Origin: Cyanobacteria bacterium REEB417
GTDB taxonomy: Bacteria; Cyanobacteriota; Cyanobacteriia; PCC-6307; Cyanobiaceae
DNA: 64,000 nt
NCBI GenBank assembly: GCA_018970945.1
Contig: JAGWVJ010000006.1
Span: 1 to 64,000, forward strand
Direction of reading: 5' to 3'
In this document: positions 20,472 through 31,580 of the stretch, piece by piece
How the letters are laid out: every line of letters starts with the position of its first letter
How positions within the stretch are numbered: position 1 is the first letter of the stretch
Position numbers and translations under genes: made by a program
Notes under the pieces: generated by a model
The model's input: only the letters and a program-made list of their open reading frames with translations
What the model was told of the DNA's origin: nothing
The model's database searches: none

Positions 20472-21677
20472 GTGCAAGCCGCCCTGCGGGTCATTCCTGC
20501 CTTGACCTCTCCAAAGCCCACCAATCCCTCCTCCAGACCCCTGGCGGCCGTGGGCAGCCCCGCGCAACCTGCCCGTGCCCTTTGGCAGCGCCGCCGGCTC
20601 TGGATCGGTGTCGGCGCCACGGCCGTGGTGCTGCTGGGCGCGGGGGCGATGCAGTGGAACCGCGGCAACGCCCAGAAGGCCTCGTTGGCCCGCTACACCG
20701 TGCTGGCGCAGCGGGGCAGCCTGCCCGGGGTGATCTCGGCCACCGGCGAGCTTGATGCGATCGAGCGCGTCAACGTGAGCCCCAAGCGCCAGGGGATTCT
20801 CGAGCAACTGTTTGTCGATGAAGGGGATCGGGTGCGCCGCGGTCAGGCGCTGGCCCGCATGGATTCAGGCGATCTCACCGACCGCCGTCAGGAACTGCAG
20901 GCCAATGTGCGCTCGGCCCAGGCCAACCTGCAGCGCAGCCGCAGCGAATGGCAGCGCCGGCGCCAGTTGTTTGCCAACGGCGCCATCAGTGCCGATGACT
21001 ACAACCGCGCCTACGCGGCCTACCGGGTTGACCTTGAGGCCCTCAGCGCCGCCCGCGAGCGGCTCCAGCAGCGGGCTGTCGAGCAGGATGATCTGGTGGT
21101 GCGGGCCCCCTTTGACGGTCTGATCAGCCAGCGTTACGCCGATCGCGGTGCCTTTGTGACGCCGACCACCACCGCTTCCTCCAGCCTGGGGGCCACCAGC
21201 TCCTCGATCGTTGAGGTGGCCCGTGGTCTGGAGGTTGTCGCCAAGGTGCCCGAGAGCGATGTGGGCCGCCTGCGTCTGGGCCAGACCGCCAGCGTGCAGG
21301 TCGATGCCTTTCCCGACCAGCGCTTTGCGGCGCGGATCCGCCAGATCGCACCGCGGGCGATCAAGACCAACAACGTCAATTCATTCGAGGTCAAACTCGC
21401 CTTTGTGCAGCCCATGACCCAGCTGCGCATCGGCATGACCGCCGAAATCGATTTTCAGATCGGCAGGGTGCCGCCCCAGACCCTGGTGCCCACCGTGGCG
21501 GTCGTCACCGAAGACGGCCGCCCTGGGGTGCTGCTGGTGGACAAGGGCAATCAGCCCAGGTTTCAGCCGGTGGAGCTGGGCATGAGCAGCGGCCGCAGCA
21601 CCCAGATCCTCAGTGGCCTGTCAGAGGGAACCCGGGTGTTCATCGACTTGCCGCCCTGGGCCAAGAAGAAGCGCTGA
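20472..21677 (+). CDS. efflux transporter periplasmic adaptor subunit (HlyD/MFP family)
   Basis: GELDAIERVNVSPKRQGILEQLFVDEGDRVRRGQALARMD; coiled-coil and barrel organisation. Confidence 0.88.
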   Translation: MQAALRVIPALTSPKPTNPSSRPLAAVGSPAQPARALWQRRRLWIGVGATAVVLLGAGAMQWNRGNAQKASLARYTVLAQRGSLPGVISATGELDAIERVNVSPKRQGILEQLFVDEGDRVRRGQALARMDSGDLTDRRQELQANVRSAQANLQRSRSEWQRRRQLFANGAISADDYNRAYAAYRVDLEALSAARERLQQRAVEQDDLVVRAPFDGLISQRYADRGAFVTPTTTASSSLGATSSSIVEVARGLEVVAKVPESDVGRLRLGQTASVQVDAFPDQRFAARIRQIAPRAIKTNNVNSFEVKLAFVQPMTQLRIGMTAEIDFQIGRVPPQTLVPTVAVVTEDGRPGVLLVDKGNQPRFQPVELGMSSGRSTQILSGLSEGTRVFIDLPPWAKKKR

Positions 21678-21717
21678 GGCAGCAACCCCTCAAGCTTGTC
21701 CTGGGTCACGATCGGGG

Positions 21718-22872
21718 TCAGCCGCAGGGGGCGTTGAGCAGATGGCGTGCCGCCTCCACAATGCGGCCGCTGGCCAGGCCATCTCCAAAGGGGTTGTGGG
21801 CCCGGGCCATGGTGTCGTAGGCAGCAGGATCGTCGAGCAGGCGCGCAGCTTCGTTGACGATTGTGGCCGAATCGGTGCCCACCAGCCGGGCCGTGCCCGC
21901 GTCGACCGCTTCGGGCCTCTCGGTGGTGCGGCGCAGCACCAGCACGGGTTTGCCAAGGGCTGGGGCCTCTTCCTGCAGACCGCCCGAGTCGCTAAGCACC
22001 AGGGTGCATTCGCGCATGGCCGCCACCAGGCGGTCGTAGTCGAGCGGTTCGCACAGGTGGGCGCGGGGATGCTCGCCCAGCAGTGCCTGCAGCGGTTCGC
22101 GCACGGTGGGGTTGCGGTGCAGTGGCAGCAGGATCGCCACGTCGTCGTAGCGATGCAGCAGCTGCAGCAGGCCGTTGCCGATGCTCTGCAGGCGTTCGCC
22201 CCAGTTTTCACGGCGGTGCACGGTCACCAGAATCAGCCGCTGCCGGGCCGCATCAAAGCCCTCCAGGGCAAACGGGGCCGCCTGCTGCGCCATCAGCAGC
22301 AGGGCGTCGATCACCGTGTTGCCGGTCGTGAGGATCTCACCGACCACCCCCGAGGCGCGGCAGTTGGCCGCTGAGCGCTCGGTGGGGGCAAAGTGCAGCT
22401 GGGCCAGCTGGGAGATCAGTCGCCGATTGGCTTCTTCAGGGAAGGGGTCCAGCAGGTTGTCGGTGCGAAGACCCGCTTCCACATGTCCAACTGGAATCTG
22501 CTCATAGAACGCTGCCAGGGCCGCCGCAAAGGCGGTGGTGGTGTCCCCCTGAACCAGCACCAGGTCCGGCCGGTGGCTGGCGAACTCCTGCTTGAGGCCC
22601 TCGAGCGCGGCGCAGGTGATGTGGGTGAGGGTCTGCTGGGGGGCCATCAAAGCCAGGTCGTGGTCGGCTCTGATGCCGAACAGCTCCATGACCTGCGTCA
22701 CCATTTCGCGGTGCTGGCCCGTGAGCACCACCCGGGTGGTGAACGCGGGATCCTTCTGAAAGGCCTGGATCACCGGCGCCAGCTTGATCGCCTCGGGCCG
22801 GGTGCCCAGCACGATCGTCACCAGGGGAAGGGGCTTCAAGGCGTGGCGGCCGTGCTCAGGCCACTGTGTCAT
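21718..22872 (-). CDS. wecB: UDP-N-acetylglucosamine 2-epimerase (non-hydrolyzing)
   Basis: VLGTRPEAIKLAPVI, LTGQHREM, VQGDTTTAFAAALAAFY, HVEAGLRT, VTVHRRENWG, LSDSGGLQEEAP. Confidence 0.95.
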   Translation of the reverse strand: MTQWPEHGRHALKPLPLVTIVLGTRPEAIKLAPVIQAFQKDPAFTTRVVLTGQHREMVTQVMELFGIRADHDLALMAPQQTLTHITCAALEGLKQEFASHRPDLVLVQGDTTTAFAAALAAFYEQIPVGHVEAGLRTDNLLDPFPEEANRRLISQLAQLHFAPTERSAANCRASGVVGEILTTGNTVIDALLLMAQQAAPFALEGFDAARQRLILVTVHRRENWGERLQSIGNGLLQLLHRYDDVAILLPLHRNPTVREPLQALLGEHPRAHLCEPLDYDRLVAAMRECTLVLSDSGGLQEEAPALGKPVLVLRRTTERPEAVDAGTARLVGTDSATIVNEAARLLDDPAAYDTMARAHNPFGDGLASGRIVEAARHLLNAPCG

Positions 22873-22997
22873 GGGACTGGAGCATCGGACAGGCCGCTGA
22901 AGCTGTTCTGCCCGTGACACGCTGCCAATGACACGCTGCTAATGACAAGAGCCGGCCGCGGCGCGAAGCTGGGGTGCCGCCGCCGTTGGCCGCAGCG

Positions 22998-24170
22998 ATG
23001 ACGCCGCCGGAGTCTCCCAGCCTGTTTCCGCGCACCAGCCCATTCCCGGCGGGGGGCCACCCGGCTGCGTCCGTGCCTGCTGCGCCTGCGGCTGTTGCCC
23101 CAGCTCCCGCCTCAGTCGCGCTCGAGGCGATCGTGCGCATCGCCCACGAACAGGGCCATTCCGATGTGCATCTGGGCATCGGCGAGGAGCCCCGCTATCG
23201 CAGCCGCGGCGAAATGCTGTGCAGCGGTCTGCCGGTGACCGATGCCGCGACCTTTGCGCGATGGCTGCGGGAACTGCTCAGCCCGGCCGAGATCGATCGG
23301 TTTCAGCGCGAGCTCGAGTACGACGGATCCCACGCCTTCAGCTTCGTACGGGTGCGCTTCAACCTGCTCGATTCGCTGCGGGGCCAGGCCATGGTGCTGC
23401 GGCTGATTCCCCGGCAGATCGCCAGCCTTGAGGACCTCAACCTGCCGGAGGTGCTCAAGGAGCTGGCCGCCCGGCCCAAGGGGCTGGTTCTGGTGACCGG
23501 ACCCACGGGCTCCGGCAAGAGCACCACCCTGGCGGCCATGGTCGACTGGATCAACACCAACCTCGCGCGCCACATCCTCACCATCGAGGATCCCGTTGAA
23601 TTCGTGCACGAGAGCCGCCGTTCCCTGGTGCGTCAACGGGAGGTCGGGCAGCACACCCGGCAGTTTCACCAGGCCCTGCGCTCGGCGCTGCGCGAAGACC
23701 CCGATGTGATCCTGATCGGTGAAATTCGCGATCAGGACACCCTCGCCACCGCGATCGAGGCGTCCCAGACCGGCCACCTGGTGTTCGGCACCCTGCACAC
23801 CAACTCGGCTGTCAAGACGATCGAGCGCATCCTGGGTCTGGTGCCGCCGGCCGAGCAGGAGGCCATGCGCCGCGCCGTGTCCGAGGTGTTGCTGGGGGTT
23901 GTGGCGCAGGGGTTGCTGCGCTCCAGCGATGGCAAGCGCTGCGCCTTTCACGACATTCTGATCAACACGGATGCGTGCAAGGACTACATCGTGCGGGGTG
24001 AGCTCGAGGCGATCGAAGAGATCATGGGTCGCAGCGGCTTCGACGGCATGCAGACCGCCAATCAGGCGCTGCAGCGGTTGGTCGAGGGGGGGCTCTGCAG
24101 TGCCGACGACGCCCTGGCCCAGAGCCTGCGGCCCAATGAACTGGCGCAGGCCCTGCGGGGCCGCATCTGA
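22998..24170 (+). CDS. pilT: type IV pilus twitching motility ATPase PilT
   Basis: VLVTGPTGSGKSTTLAAMVDWIN, EDPVEFVHESRRSLVRQREVG, GTLHTNSAVKTIERI. Confidence 0.93.
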   Translation: MTPPESPSLFPRTSPFPAGGHPAASVPAAPAAVAPAPASVALEAIVRIAHEQGHSDVHLGIGEEPRYRSRGEMLCSGLPVTDAATFARWLRELLSPAEIDRFQRELEYDGSHAFSFVRVRFNLLDSLRGQAMVLRLIPRQIASLEDLNLPEVLKELAARPKGLVLVTGPTGSGKSTTLAAMVDWINTNLARHILTIEDPVEFVHESRRSLVRQREVGQHTRQFHQALRSALREDPDVILIGEIRDQDTLATAIEASQTGHLVFGTLHTNSAVKTIERILGLVPPAEQEAMRRAVSEVLLGVVAQGLLRSSDGKRCAFHDILINTDACKDYIVRGELEAIEEIMGRSGFDGMQTANQALQRLVEGGLCSADDALAQSLRPNELAQALRGRI

Positions 24171-24171
24171 T

Positions 24172-24384
24172 TCAGGAGTTGGCCAGCCGGGCGATCAGCA
24201 GCACGCTCAGGCCGACCGAAAGGCCCAACATGGCGAGCCGACCGTTCCAGATTTCGGCCTGGGGTGTGAACCCACGGCGCCAGGCATTGAGCTCAGTGGG
24301 GCTCACCGGTTCCCGCTCCACAGCCGGACCCTGCTCCATAGCCGGACCCTGCTCCATAACCGTTTCCTGCTCGACAGGGGCCAT
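24172..24384 (-). CDS. high-light-inducible (Hli) chlorophyll-binding-like protein
   Basis: C-terminus NAWRRGFTPQAEIWNGRLAMLGLSVGLSVLLIARL with ExxNGRLAMLG Chl-binding motif. Confidence 0.9.
   Translation of the reverse strand: MAPVEQETVMEQGPAMEQGPAVEREPVSPTELNAWRRGFTPQAEIWNGRLAMLGLSVGLSVLLIARLANS
24305..24376. repeat. 18-bp tandem repeat, 4 degenerate copies, in Hli N-terminal coding region
   Basis: accggttcccgctccaca / gccggaccctgctccata / gccggaccctgctccata / accgtttcctgctcgaca; encodes VEQETV-MEQGPA-MEQGPA-VEREPV. Confidence 0.9.
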
Positions 24385-24420
24385 GGCACTGAAGCCTGGA
24401 TCACCGACACCTTAAACGGA

Positions 24421-25476
24421 TCAGAAAGGTGCTGGGCGTTCCAGCAGCCCTGCCGCCTGCTCGAGCGGCCAGCGGGCAGCAATGCCCAGGTCGATCGGGC
24501 TGTCGCCCCCCTGCCCGAGCCACTGGCATGCGGCGACACCGATCATGGCGGCGTTGTCGGTGCAGTAACTCAGAGGTGCCAGGTGCCAGTGCAGTTGCTG
24601 CTGTGCGCAGGCCTGGCTCAGCAGCGTCCGCAGGCGCCGGTTGGCGGCCACTCCGCCCACCAAGACCAGGGTGTCGAGCCCCTGGTCGCGGGCGCAGCGG
24701 CAGCTGCGTTCAACCAGCACGTCGGCCACCACCTGCTCAAAGCTGGCGGCCAGGTCGGCCAGGGGCAGCGGCGCGCCGCTGTCCTCCAGCGACCGCACCA
24801 GGCGCAGCATGGCGGTCTTGAGACCGCTGAAGCTGAAGTCGTAGGGATAGATCCCGCCCTCAGGCCTGGAGACCTGGCCCTTGGGCAGGGCAAAGCGGCG
24901 GGGGTCGCCCGCGGCGGCGGCCGCTGCGATGGCCGGGCCGCCCGGATACCCGAGCCCCAGCAGCCGCGCCACCTTGTCGAAGGCCTCGCCGGCGGCGTCG
25001 TCGTGGCTGCGGCCCAGGCGGGTGTAAGCACCGGCGGCGTCGACCCTCACCAGTTCGGTGTGGCCGCCGCTCACCAGCAACACCAGATAGGGGGGCTGGG
25101 GTGGGGCCTCGCCCAGCAGGGCCGAGCACAGATGGCCCTCGAGGTGGTGAACGCCCACGAAGGGGCGACCATGCAAGCGCGCCAGGCTGCGGCCTGTGAT
25201 CGAGGCCACCTGCAGGGCGCCCGCCAACCCGGGGGTGACCGTGGCGGCGATGCCATCGAGACCGGCCATGGCCAGACCGCTGCCGACCATGACCTGATCG
25301 ATCAGCTGCGGCAGGGCTTCGACGTGGCGTCTTGAAGCGATTTCGGGTACCACTCCTCCCCATCGGGCATGCTCGGCCACCTGGGAAGCCACGGCGCTGG
25401 CCAGCACCGTGCGATCGCGCACAACGGCCGCTGCCGACTCGTCACAACTTGTTTCGAGGGCCAGAACCGTGGGCAT
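24421..25476 (-). CDS. tsaD: tRNA N6-adenosine threonylcarbamoyltransferase TsaD
   Basis: [53 protein letters not shown]. Confidence 0.95.
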   Translation of the reverse strand: MPTVLALETSCDESAAAVVRDRTVLASAVASQVAEHARWGGVVPEIASRRHVEALPQLIDQVMVGSGLAMAGLDGIAATVTPGLAGALQVASITGRSLARLHGRPFVGVHHLEGHLCSALLGEAPPQPPYLVLLVSGGHTELVRVDAAGAYTRLGRSHDDAAGEAFDKVARLLGLGYPGGPAIAAAAAAGDPRRFALPKGQVSRPEGGIYPYDFSFSGLKTAMLRLVRSLEDSGAPLPLADLAASFEQVVADVLVERSCRCARDQGLDTLVLVGGVAANRRLRTLLSQACAQQQLHWHLAPLSYCTDNAAMIGVAACQWLGQGGDSPIDLGIAARWPLEQAAGLLERPAPF

Positions 25477-25535
25477 TGGATCGGGGCTGCTCCCCTACTG
25501 TCCGCTGGTGACATCCTGCCCTGCGGCTCGATCCG

Positions 25536-26027
25536 ATGCGCCGTCTTCTTCCCCGTCTGTTTGCAGCACTGCTCTCAGTCTTTCTGCTGATCGGTGTGGC
25601 TCCCGCAGCCCACGCCGATGTGGCCGGTCTCACCCCCTGCAGTGAGAGTGCCCGCTTCCAGCAACGGGCCGCTGCGGCCAAGACCGACCAGGCCAAGGCC
25701 CGCTTCGCCATGTACAGCCAGGCTGTCTGCGGTGCTGATGGTCTGCCCCACCTGATCGTTGATGGTCGCTGGACCCATGCCGGTGACTTCATGATTCCCG
25801 GCATTGCGTTCCTCTACATCGCCGGTTGCATCGGCTGGGCCGGTCGCAGCTACATCATTGCGGTGCGCGGTCGTAAGGATGCCGCCATGAGTGAGATCCA
25901 GATCGACCTGCCCCTCGCGCTCAAGTGCACGATCGGTGCAGCGTCCTGGCCCCTTGCTGCCCTGGCCGAATTCAAGGGCGGGAAGCTGCTCGAGGCCGAG
26001 GGCAAAATCACTGTCTCCCCCCGTTGA
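25536..26027 (+). CDS. psaF: photosystem I reaction center subunit III (PsaF)
   Basis: Signal peptide, [42 protein letters not shown]. Confidence 0.96.
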
Positions 26028-26056
26028 TTCAGCTTCGCTCCATCGCCGACTTTCCC

Positions 26057-26173
26057 ATGAAAAAGTTTCTCACCACCGCCCCGGTGTTTGCAGCGATCTG
26101 GTTCACCGTCACCGCCGGGATCATGATCGAATTCAACCGGTTCTTCCCCGATCTGTTGTTCCACCCGCTCTGA
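26057..26173 (+). CDS. psaJ: photosystem I reaction center subunit IX (PsaJ)
   Basis: [38 protein letters not shown]. Confidence 0.96.
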
Positions 26174-26226
26174 TCATCGCTCTGGCGACCAGGCCCTGAT
26201 CACCGGGCTGATCCAAGACTGTCGAA

Positions 26227-26249
26227 GCGGTCCCCGGGGGCCGCTTTTT
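26227..26249 (+). terminator. Rho-independent terminator downstream of psaFJ
   Basis: gcggtccccgggggccgctttttcg: GC-rich hairpin followed by T run; also facing convergent gmk. Confidence 0.75.
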
Positions 26250-26256
26250 CGATGGT

Positions 26257-26865
26257 TCACTTCCCGGGCGCTCGAGTCGCCTCCGGTTTCGCGGTTGCAG
26301 GTGCCGCCACTCCCATATGGGTTTCCAGGGCTGCCAGGGCGCTCTCCAGGTCATCGTTGACCAGGGAGGCATCAAATTCGCGCACGGCGGCCAGCTCGGT
26401 GTGGGCCCGCGCCAGGCGTCGTGCAATGGCCTCCTCGCTGTCGGTGCCGCGCCCGCGGATGCGCTGCTCGAGCACCGCCAGCGAGGGTGGTTCGATGAAC
26501 AGCTGAAAGGCCGACGGGAAGCTCTGGCGCACCTGCCGGGCCCCCTCAAGTTCGATCTCGAGCAGCACCGGCCGGCCGGCCTGCAGCCGATCTTCAACCG
26601 GCCGGCGTGGGGTGCCGTAGAGGTTGCCGGCAAATTCAGCCCATTCAAGAAAGCCCCCGGCCTCGATCTGCTGTTCGAAGTCCGATCGCGTCAGGAACAC
26701 GTAGTGAACCCCATCGGTTTCACCGCTGCGGGGGCTGCGGGTTGTGGCAGAGATCGACAGCCAGATCTCCGGGTGACGCTCCAGCAGGCGGCTCACCAGG
26801 GTGCCTTTGCCGACACCGCTGGGTCCGGTGATCACGGTGAGTCGACCGAGACTGGAGCTGGCCAT
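26257..26865 (-). CDS. gmk: guanylate kinase
   Basis: [54 protein letters not shown]. Confidence 0.95.
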   Translation of the reverse strand: MASSSLGRLTVITGPSGVGKGTLVSRLLERHPEIWLSISATTRSPRSGETDGVHYVFLTRSDFEQQIEAGGFLEWAEFAGNLYGTPRRPVEDRLQAGRPVLLEIELEGARQVRQSFPSAFQLFIEPPSLAVLEQRIRGRGTDSEEAIARRLARAHTELAAVREFDASLVNDDLESALAALETHMGVAAPATAKPEATRAPGK

Positions 26866-26965
26866 CGGCATGGCGGCAGGCAGGGACGAACCTGCCAGCA
26901 GAGTAGAAGTCACTCTTGCCCGCCGGCTTCGAGCCTTGGCAACCGCTCTGCCCAGGATCCAGGCC

Positions 26966-28663
26966 ATGGATGTCACCAGCCTCAAGGCGGTGCTTGCAGA
27001 GCTGCGTCCATGGCTGTTGCCCTCCCGCTTTGAGAAGGCCCAGCAGGGCAGCCCGCAGGCCCTGCAGCTGGGCCTGCGCAGTCTCGACGGGGTCCACTGG
27101 CTTGAGCTCAGCTGGATGGCCGAGGCGCCCAGGCTGCATGCCATCGCGCCGCCGCCGCGCCAGGGCGATGGCAGCACCCTGGCGCGGCAGTTGCAGCACG
27201 GCCTGCGCGGGCTGGCCCTGGTGGACCTGGTGCAGAGCGGCTGGGAGCGGGTGGTCGAGCTCGGCTTTGCCCGTCGCCCTTCCGATCCGGTCGAGCGCTG
27301 GTTGGTGCTCGAGCTGATGGGGCGCCACAGCAACCTGTTTCTGCTCGATGAAGCCCGTCAGGTTGTGGCATTAGCGCGGCAGGTGCGCCAGCAGCACTCG
27401 CGCCTGCGACCGATCGCCACCGGAGACCCCTACCAGTGCCCGCCGCCCCTGCAGGGTGAGGCACCTTCGCGCGACGCGTCGCTAGCCCAGTGGCGGGGCC
27501 GCCTGCAGTTGCAGGATCTGTCCCTGCGCGAGGCGCTGCTGCGGAGTTACCAGGGTGTCAGCCCCGCCCTGGTGACGCAGCTGGTCGAACCGGAGCTGGT
27601 CGAAGCACCGGTCGCCAGCCTCACGGCTGACCAGTGGCAGCGGTTGCACGGGCGCTGGTCAGCCTGGCTCGGGGCCCTGCAGCACCAGCACTTTGCCTTT
27701 GCCAGGACCGACGATGGCTATGCCTGCTGGAATGCCGACGCCTGCTGGATCGATGCGCAGGCCTCTGCAGAGAACGCCGGCTGCAGCGTCAACATGGGCC
27801 TGGCCACCTACTACGGCGACCGGCTGCAGCGCCGCCAGCACCTGAGGCTTCAACAGCAGTGGCAACAGCGCCTGGCGCTGCTGCGTCACAAGGAGCAGCA
27901 GCAGCTCGAGGTCCAGCAGGGCCTTCTGCTCAGCAGCGAGCAGGCCGACGCGCTGCAGCGCCAGGCCGATGCCCTGCTCTGTGAAGCCCATCGCGATCCG
28001 CTGGCGGCCACAGAGGCTCAGAAGCTTTACCGCAGGGCCAAACGTCTGCGGCGCTCGGTGGCCGCGGTGCAGGCCCGCATCGACCTGCATCAGCAACGCC
28101 TGGCGTGGCTTGAGGCCAGCCTCACCTACCTCGACCAGGCCGATTCCGAGGCGGTGCTGACGCCACTGGTTCTCGACCTGGCGGCTGCGCTCGACGCCGG
28201 TGTGGCCGGTGACGGCAGGCGCCGGGGACAGCGCAGGGGCGCCAGCCAGCCCGAGGGTGTCCCCCAGCCCCTTGAACTGTGCTCGCCTGGGGGACTGCGC
28301 CTGCAGGTCGGCCGTAACCACCGGCAGAACGCCTGGATCAGCCTCCGCCAGGCTCGCCGCGGCGACCTCTGGTTCCATGCCCAGGAGTGTCCGGGCAGTC
28401 ACGTGGTGCTCAAGGCCTCGGAAGGACCATGGGGCGATGCCGATCTCGCCGCCGCCGCCGATTTGGCGGCCTACTTCAGCCGTGCCCGCGGCAACGGGCG
28501 CGTCGCGGTCGTGATGGTGCCCACCGACGACCTGCAGCGCATTCCAGGGGCGGCACCCGGCACGGTGCGCCATCGGGGTGGCACCGTGCTCTGGGCCGTT
28601 CCGGCCCAGGCGGCCGCGTTGCTGGCTTCTCCCCCTACCCTGCCGGTGGAGGCCAGCCCATGA
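26966..28663 (+). CDS. NFACT family protein (Rqc2/RqcH homolog)
   Basis: N-terminal [14 protein letters not shown]-terminal [42 protein letters not shown]. Confidence 0.9.
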   Translation: MDVTSLKAVLAELRPWLLPSRFEKAQQGSPQALQLGLRSLDGVHWLELSWMAEAPRLHAIAPPPRQGDGSTLARQLQHGLRGLALVDLVQSGWERVVELGFARRPSDPVERWLVLELMGRHSNLFLLDEARQVVALARQVRQQHSRLRPIATGDPYQCPPPLQGEAPSRDASLAQWRGRLQLQDLSLREALLRSYQGVSPALVTQLVEPELVEAPVASLTADQWQRLHGRWSAWLGALQHQHFAFARTDDGYACWNADACWIDAQASAENAGCSVNMGLATYYGDRLQRRQHLRLQQQWQQRLALLRHKEQQQLEVQQGLLLSSEQADALQRQADALLCEAHRDPLAATEAQKLYRRAKRLRRSVAAVQARIDLHQQRLAWLEASLTYLDQADSEAVLTPLVLDLAAALDAGVAGDGRRRGQRRGASQPEGVPQPLELCSPGGLRLQVGRNHRQNAWISLRQARRGDLWFHAQECPGSHVVLKASEGPWGDADLAAAADLAAYFSRARGNGRVAVVMVPTDDLQRIPGAAPGTVRHRGGTVLWAVPAQAAALLASPPTLPVEASP

Positions 28664-29481
28664 GCGACAGCGACAGCGTGCCAGGCGGTTCATCGGCAGG
28701 TACCAGCAGCGGCACCGCCACCGGGCCGCCGCCGCCGATCCGGGTCGCGCCCCGGCTCGACGAATGTCCTGCCGAGGTGGAGATGAGCCTGGTCGACCAT
28801 CTCGAAGAGCTGCGGCGCCGCATCCTGCGCAGCCTGGTGGCTGTGGTGGTGGCCGCTGCGGGCTGCCTGCTGCTGGTGCGCCCCCTTGTGCGGCTGCTGG
28901 AGATGCCGGCCCATGGCATCCATTTTCTGCAGCTGGCCCCGGGCGAGTTTCTGCTGGTGTCGCTCAAGGTGGCGGGCTATGCCGGGCTCACCCTGGCCCT
29001 GCCCTACGTGTTGTACGAAGTGTTGGCGTTTGTGCTCCCCGGGCTCACCCGCCGCGAGCGCAGGCTGGTGGCCCCGGCCGTGGCCGGTTCGGCGGTGCTG
29101 TTCGCTGCGGGTCTGGCCTTTGCCTGGTGGGCCCTGGTACCGGCTGCCCTGCAGTTTCTGGTGAGCTATGGCGCCGATGTGGTCGAACCGGCCTGGTCGA
29201 TCGAGCGCTATCTCGATTTTGTGCTGCTGCTGATGCTCGCCACCGCCCTGGCGTTTCAGTTGCCGGTGCTGCAGCTGCTGCTCGGAGCCCTTGGCCTGGT
29301 CCGCTGGCGCAGCATGCTGGGCGCCTGGCGCTGGGTGGTGCTGGTGGCGGCCGTGGCCGGTGCTGTGCTCACACCGTCGACCGACCCGCTCACCATGCTG
29401 CTGCTGAGCGGGGCGATCACCGCACTGTTCCTGATCGGTGTGGCCCTGGTGGCCCTCACCGAGGGCCTGCGTCCCTCCTAG
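28660..29481 (+). CDS. tatC: twin-arginine translocase subunit TatC
   Basis: EMSLVDHLEELRRRILRSL N-terminal motif and 6 TM segments. Confidence 0.94.
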   Translation: MSDSDSVPGGSSAGTSSGTATGPPPPIRVAPRLDECPAEVEMSLVDHLEELRRRILRSLVAVVVAAAGCLLLVRPLVRLLEMPAHGIHFLQLAPGEFLLVSLKVAGYAGLTLALPYVLYEVLAFVLPGLTRRERRLVAPAVAGSAVLFAAGLAFAWWALVPAALQFLVSYGADVVEPAWSIERYLDFVLLLMLATALAFQLPVLQLLLGALGLVRWRSMLGAWRWVVLVAAVAGAVLTPSTDPLTMLLLSGAITALFLIGVALVALTEGLRPS

Positions 29482-29801
29482 AGCACAAATTCGCTGCTGC
29501 GGCCGGCGGGCAGCTCGAGCGCCAGTGACAGGGCCTTGCCCAGCCGTGGCCGATCGGAGCAGCTGCTGAGCCAATGGCGCACGGCCTCAGCGGCGCCGAG
29601 GCTGTTGAGCACCAGCACCAGTTCGCCGATGTGGCGTTCGTAGTCAGCGGCGCTCAAGGGGAAGGACTGCTGCTCCTGATAGGCCCACATCACCTGCAGG
29701 TAGACCCGGCCCCGTCGCTGCACCAACTGCAGGTCATAGGAGGCCTGCCAGCGCTGCTGCAGCAGGGCGATCACCTCGCCGGCGCTCAAAGGGGCATCCA
29801 T
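29478..29801 (-). CDS. DUF3067 family protein
   Basis: 107 aa; GEVIALLQQRWQASYDLQLVQRRGRVYLQVMWAYQEQQSFPLSAADYERHIGELV, conserved cyanobacterial/plastid family. Confidence 0.8.
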   Translation of the reverse strand: MDAPLSAGEVIALLQQRWQASYDLQLVQRRGRVYLQVMWAYQEQQSFPLSAADYERHIGELVLVLNSLGAAEAVRHWLSSCSDRPRLGKALSLALELPAGRSSEFVL

Positions 29802-30034
29802 GGCCAGGTGGGCGGGGCCGCACCCCTCACCCTCGCATGAAGAATCACCAACACCCCATGGCCGGGCTGATGTCTGCTTTCTCGCATGCCCTGGCACCGC
29901 CTTGACCGCTGTGCTGGCGATGCCCAGATTTCAGAACCTTGCGGCCCGTGTCTCCCCCATGGGCACAGGTGCCCGGCCGGGGCAAGGCAAGTTCTAATGT
30001 GGCCCGACGTTGCGCCGGCTTCCGGACTGCCCGC

Positions 30035-30583
30035 ATGACCCAGATTCCAGCAGCCTCCTCGGCCGGCGATGTGCCCGGGATGGGCCGTCGGCAGTTCATG
30101 AATCTGCTGACCTTCGGGTCGGTCACCGGAGTGGCCCTCGGTGCCCTGTACCCGGTGGTGAACTATTTCATTCCCCCTCGGGCCGCCGGCAGTGGTGGCG
30201 GCACCACCGCCAAGGACGAGCTCGGCAACAACGTCACCGCGAGCGGCTGGCTCGCCACCCACAAGGAGGGTGACCGCAGCCTGGTCCAGGGTCTCAAGGG
30301 TGACCCCACCTATCTGATTGTCGAGGGCAGCGATGCCATCGGCAGCTACGGCATCAACGCGATCTGCACACATTTGGGCTGTGTGGTGCCCTGGAACAGT
30401 GGCCAGAACAAGTTCATGTGCCCGTGCCACGGCTCCCAGTACGACGCCACCGGCAAGGTGGTGCGCGGCCCGGCACCCCTGTCTCTGGCCCTGGCGCACG
30501 TGTCGGTCGAAAACGACAACGTGTTCCTCAGCCAGTGGAGCGAGACCGACTTCCGCACCGGTGACAAGCCCTGGTGGGCCTGA
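30035..30583 (+). CDS. petC: cytochrome b6f Rieske iron-sulfur protein
   Basis: Tat-like [19 protein letters not shown] and CPCHGSQYD cluster-binding motifs. Confidence 0.97.
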   Translation: MTQIPAASSAGDVPGMGRRQFMNLLTFGSVTGVALGALYPVVNYFIPPRAAGSGGGTTAKDELGNNVTASGWLATHKEGDRSLVQGLKGDPTYLIVEGSDAIGSYGINAICTHLGCVVPWNSGQNKFMCPCHGSQYDATGKVVRGPAPLSLALAHVSVENDNVFLSQWSETDFRTGDKPWWA

Positions 30584-30615
30584 TCTCATCTTTTGTAACC
30601 ACCATCAGCCCTGCC

Positions 30616-31563
30616 ATGCGCCGTCTTCTTTCCTCCCTCACCGGTTCCCTGCTCGGCCTGAGCCTCGTCTGCACCGTGATGTTCAGTGCCGCCAGCCCCA
30701 GCTGGGCCTACCCCTTCTGGGCCCAGCAGAATTACGCCAGCCCCCGGGAGGCCACGGGCAAGATTGTCTGTGCCAACTGCCACCTGGCCAAAAAGCCCAC
30801 CCGTGTTGAGGTGCCCCAGGCCGTGATGCCCGACACCGTCTTCAGGGCCGTTGTGGAGATCCCCTACGACACCTCGGTGCAGCAGGTGTCAGGCGACGGC
30901 AGCCCCACCGGTCTCAATGTGGGTGCCGTGATCATGCTTCCCGACGGCTTCACCCTGGCTCCCCAGGACCGCATGAGTGACGAGCTCAAGGAAGAGACCG
31001 CTGGTATCTACTACACCCAGTATTCCGACGACCTGCCCAACACCTACATCGTCGGCCCCCTGCCTGGCGATCAGCACCAGGAGATCGTCTTCCCGATCCT
31101 CTCGCCCGATCCGGCCACAGACAGCGCCATCCACTTCGGCAAATACAGCATCCATGTGGGCGGCAACCGCGGCCGCGGTCAGGTCTACCCCACCGGTGAA
31201 AAGAGCAACAACACCGTCTACACCTCCCCTGCTTCCGGCACCATCGCCTCGATCACCCCGGCCGACAACGGCGCCCAGGTGGTGGCAATCAAGACTGCAG
31301 ATGGTGGCAGTGTCAATGAGACGGTCCCAGCCGGTCCCACCCTTGTGGTTGCCGTCGGCGACAGCGTCGAGGCCGGTACCGCCCTGACCAACGATCCCAA
31401 CGTGGGCGGATTCGGCCAGATCGACACCGAGATCGTGCTGCAGAGCCCGGTTCGCATCATCGGCCTGCTGGCATTCTTCGGTGCGGTCGCCCTTGCCCAG
31501 ATCATGCTGGTGCTCAAGAAGCGTCAGGTTGAGAAGGTGCAGGCGGCTGAAGGCCTGATCTGA
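30616..31563 (+). CDS. petA: apocytochrome f
   Basis: [32 protein letters not shown]-terminal TM. Confidence 0.98.
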   Translation: MRRLLSSLTGSLLGLSLVCTVMFSAASPSWAYPFWAQQNYASPREATGKIVCANCHLAKKPTRVEVPQAVMPDTVFRAVVEIPYDTSVQQVSGDGSPTGLNVGAVIMLPDGFTLAPQDRMSDELKEETAGIYYTQYSDDLPNTYIVGPLPGDQHQEIVFPILSPDPATDSAIHFGKYSIHVGGNRGRGQVYPTGEKSNNTVYTSPASGTIASITPADNGAQVVAIKTADGGSVNETVPAGPTLVVAVGDSVEAGTALTNDPNVGGFGQIDTEIVLQSPVRIIGLLAFFGAVALAQIMLVLKKRQVEKVQAAEGLI

Positions 31564-31580
31564 ACCCCTCTCGATTTCCA

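Noticed and set aside
25410-25425. HIP1 octamer GCGATCGC at several sites (e.g. ~1067, 25410, 33559, 33600, 36560, 44503, 55295, 56005)
   Set aside because: HIP1 is a known, genome-wide cyanobacterial repeat; density here does not look exceptional and I could not compute enrichment.
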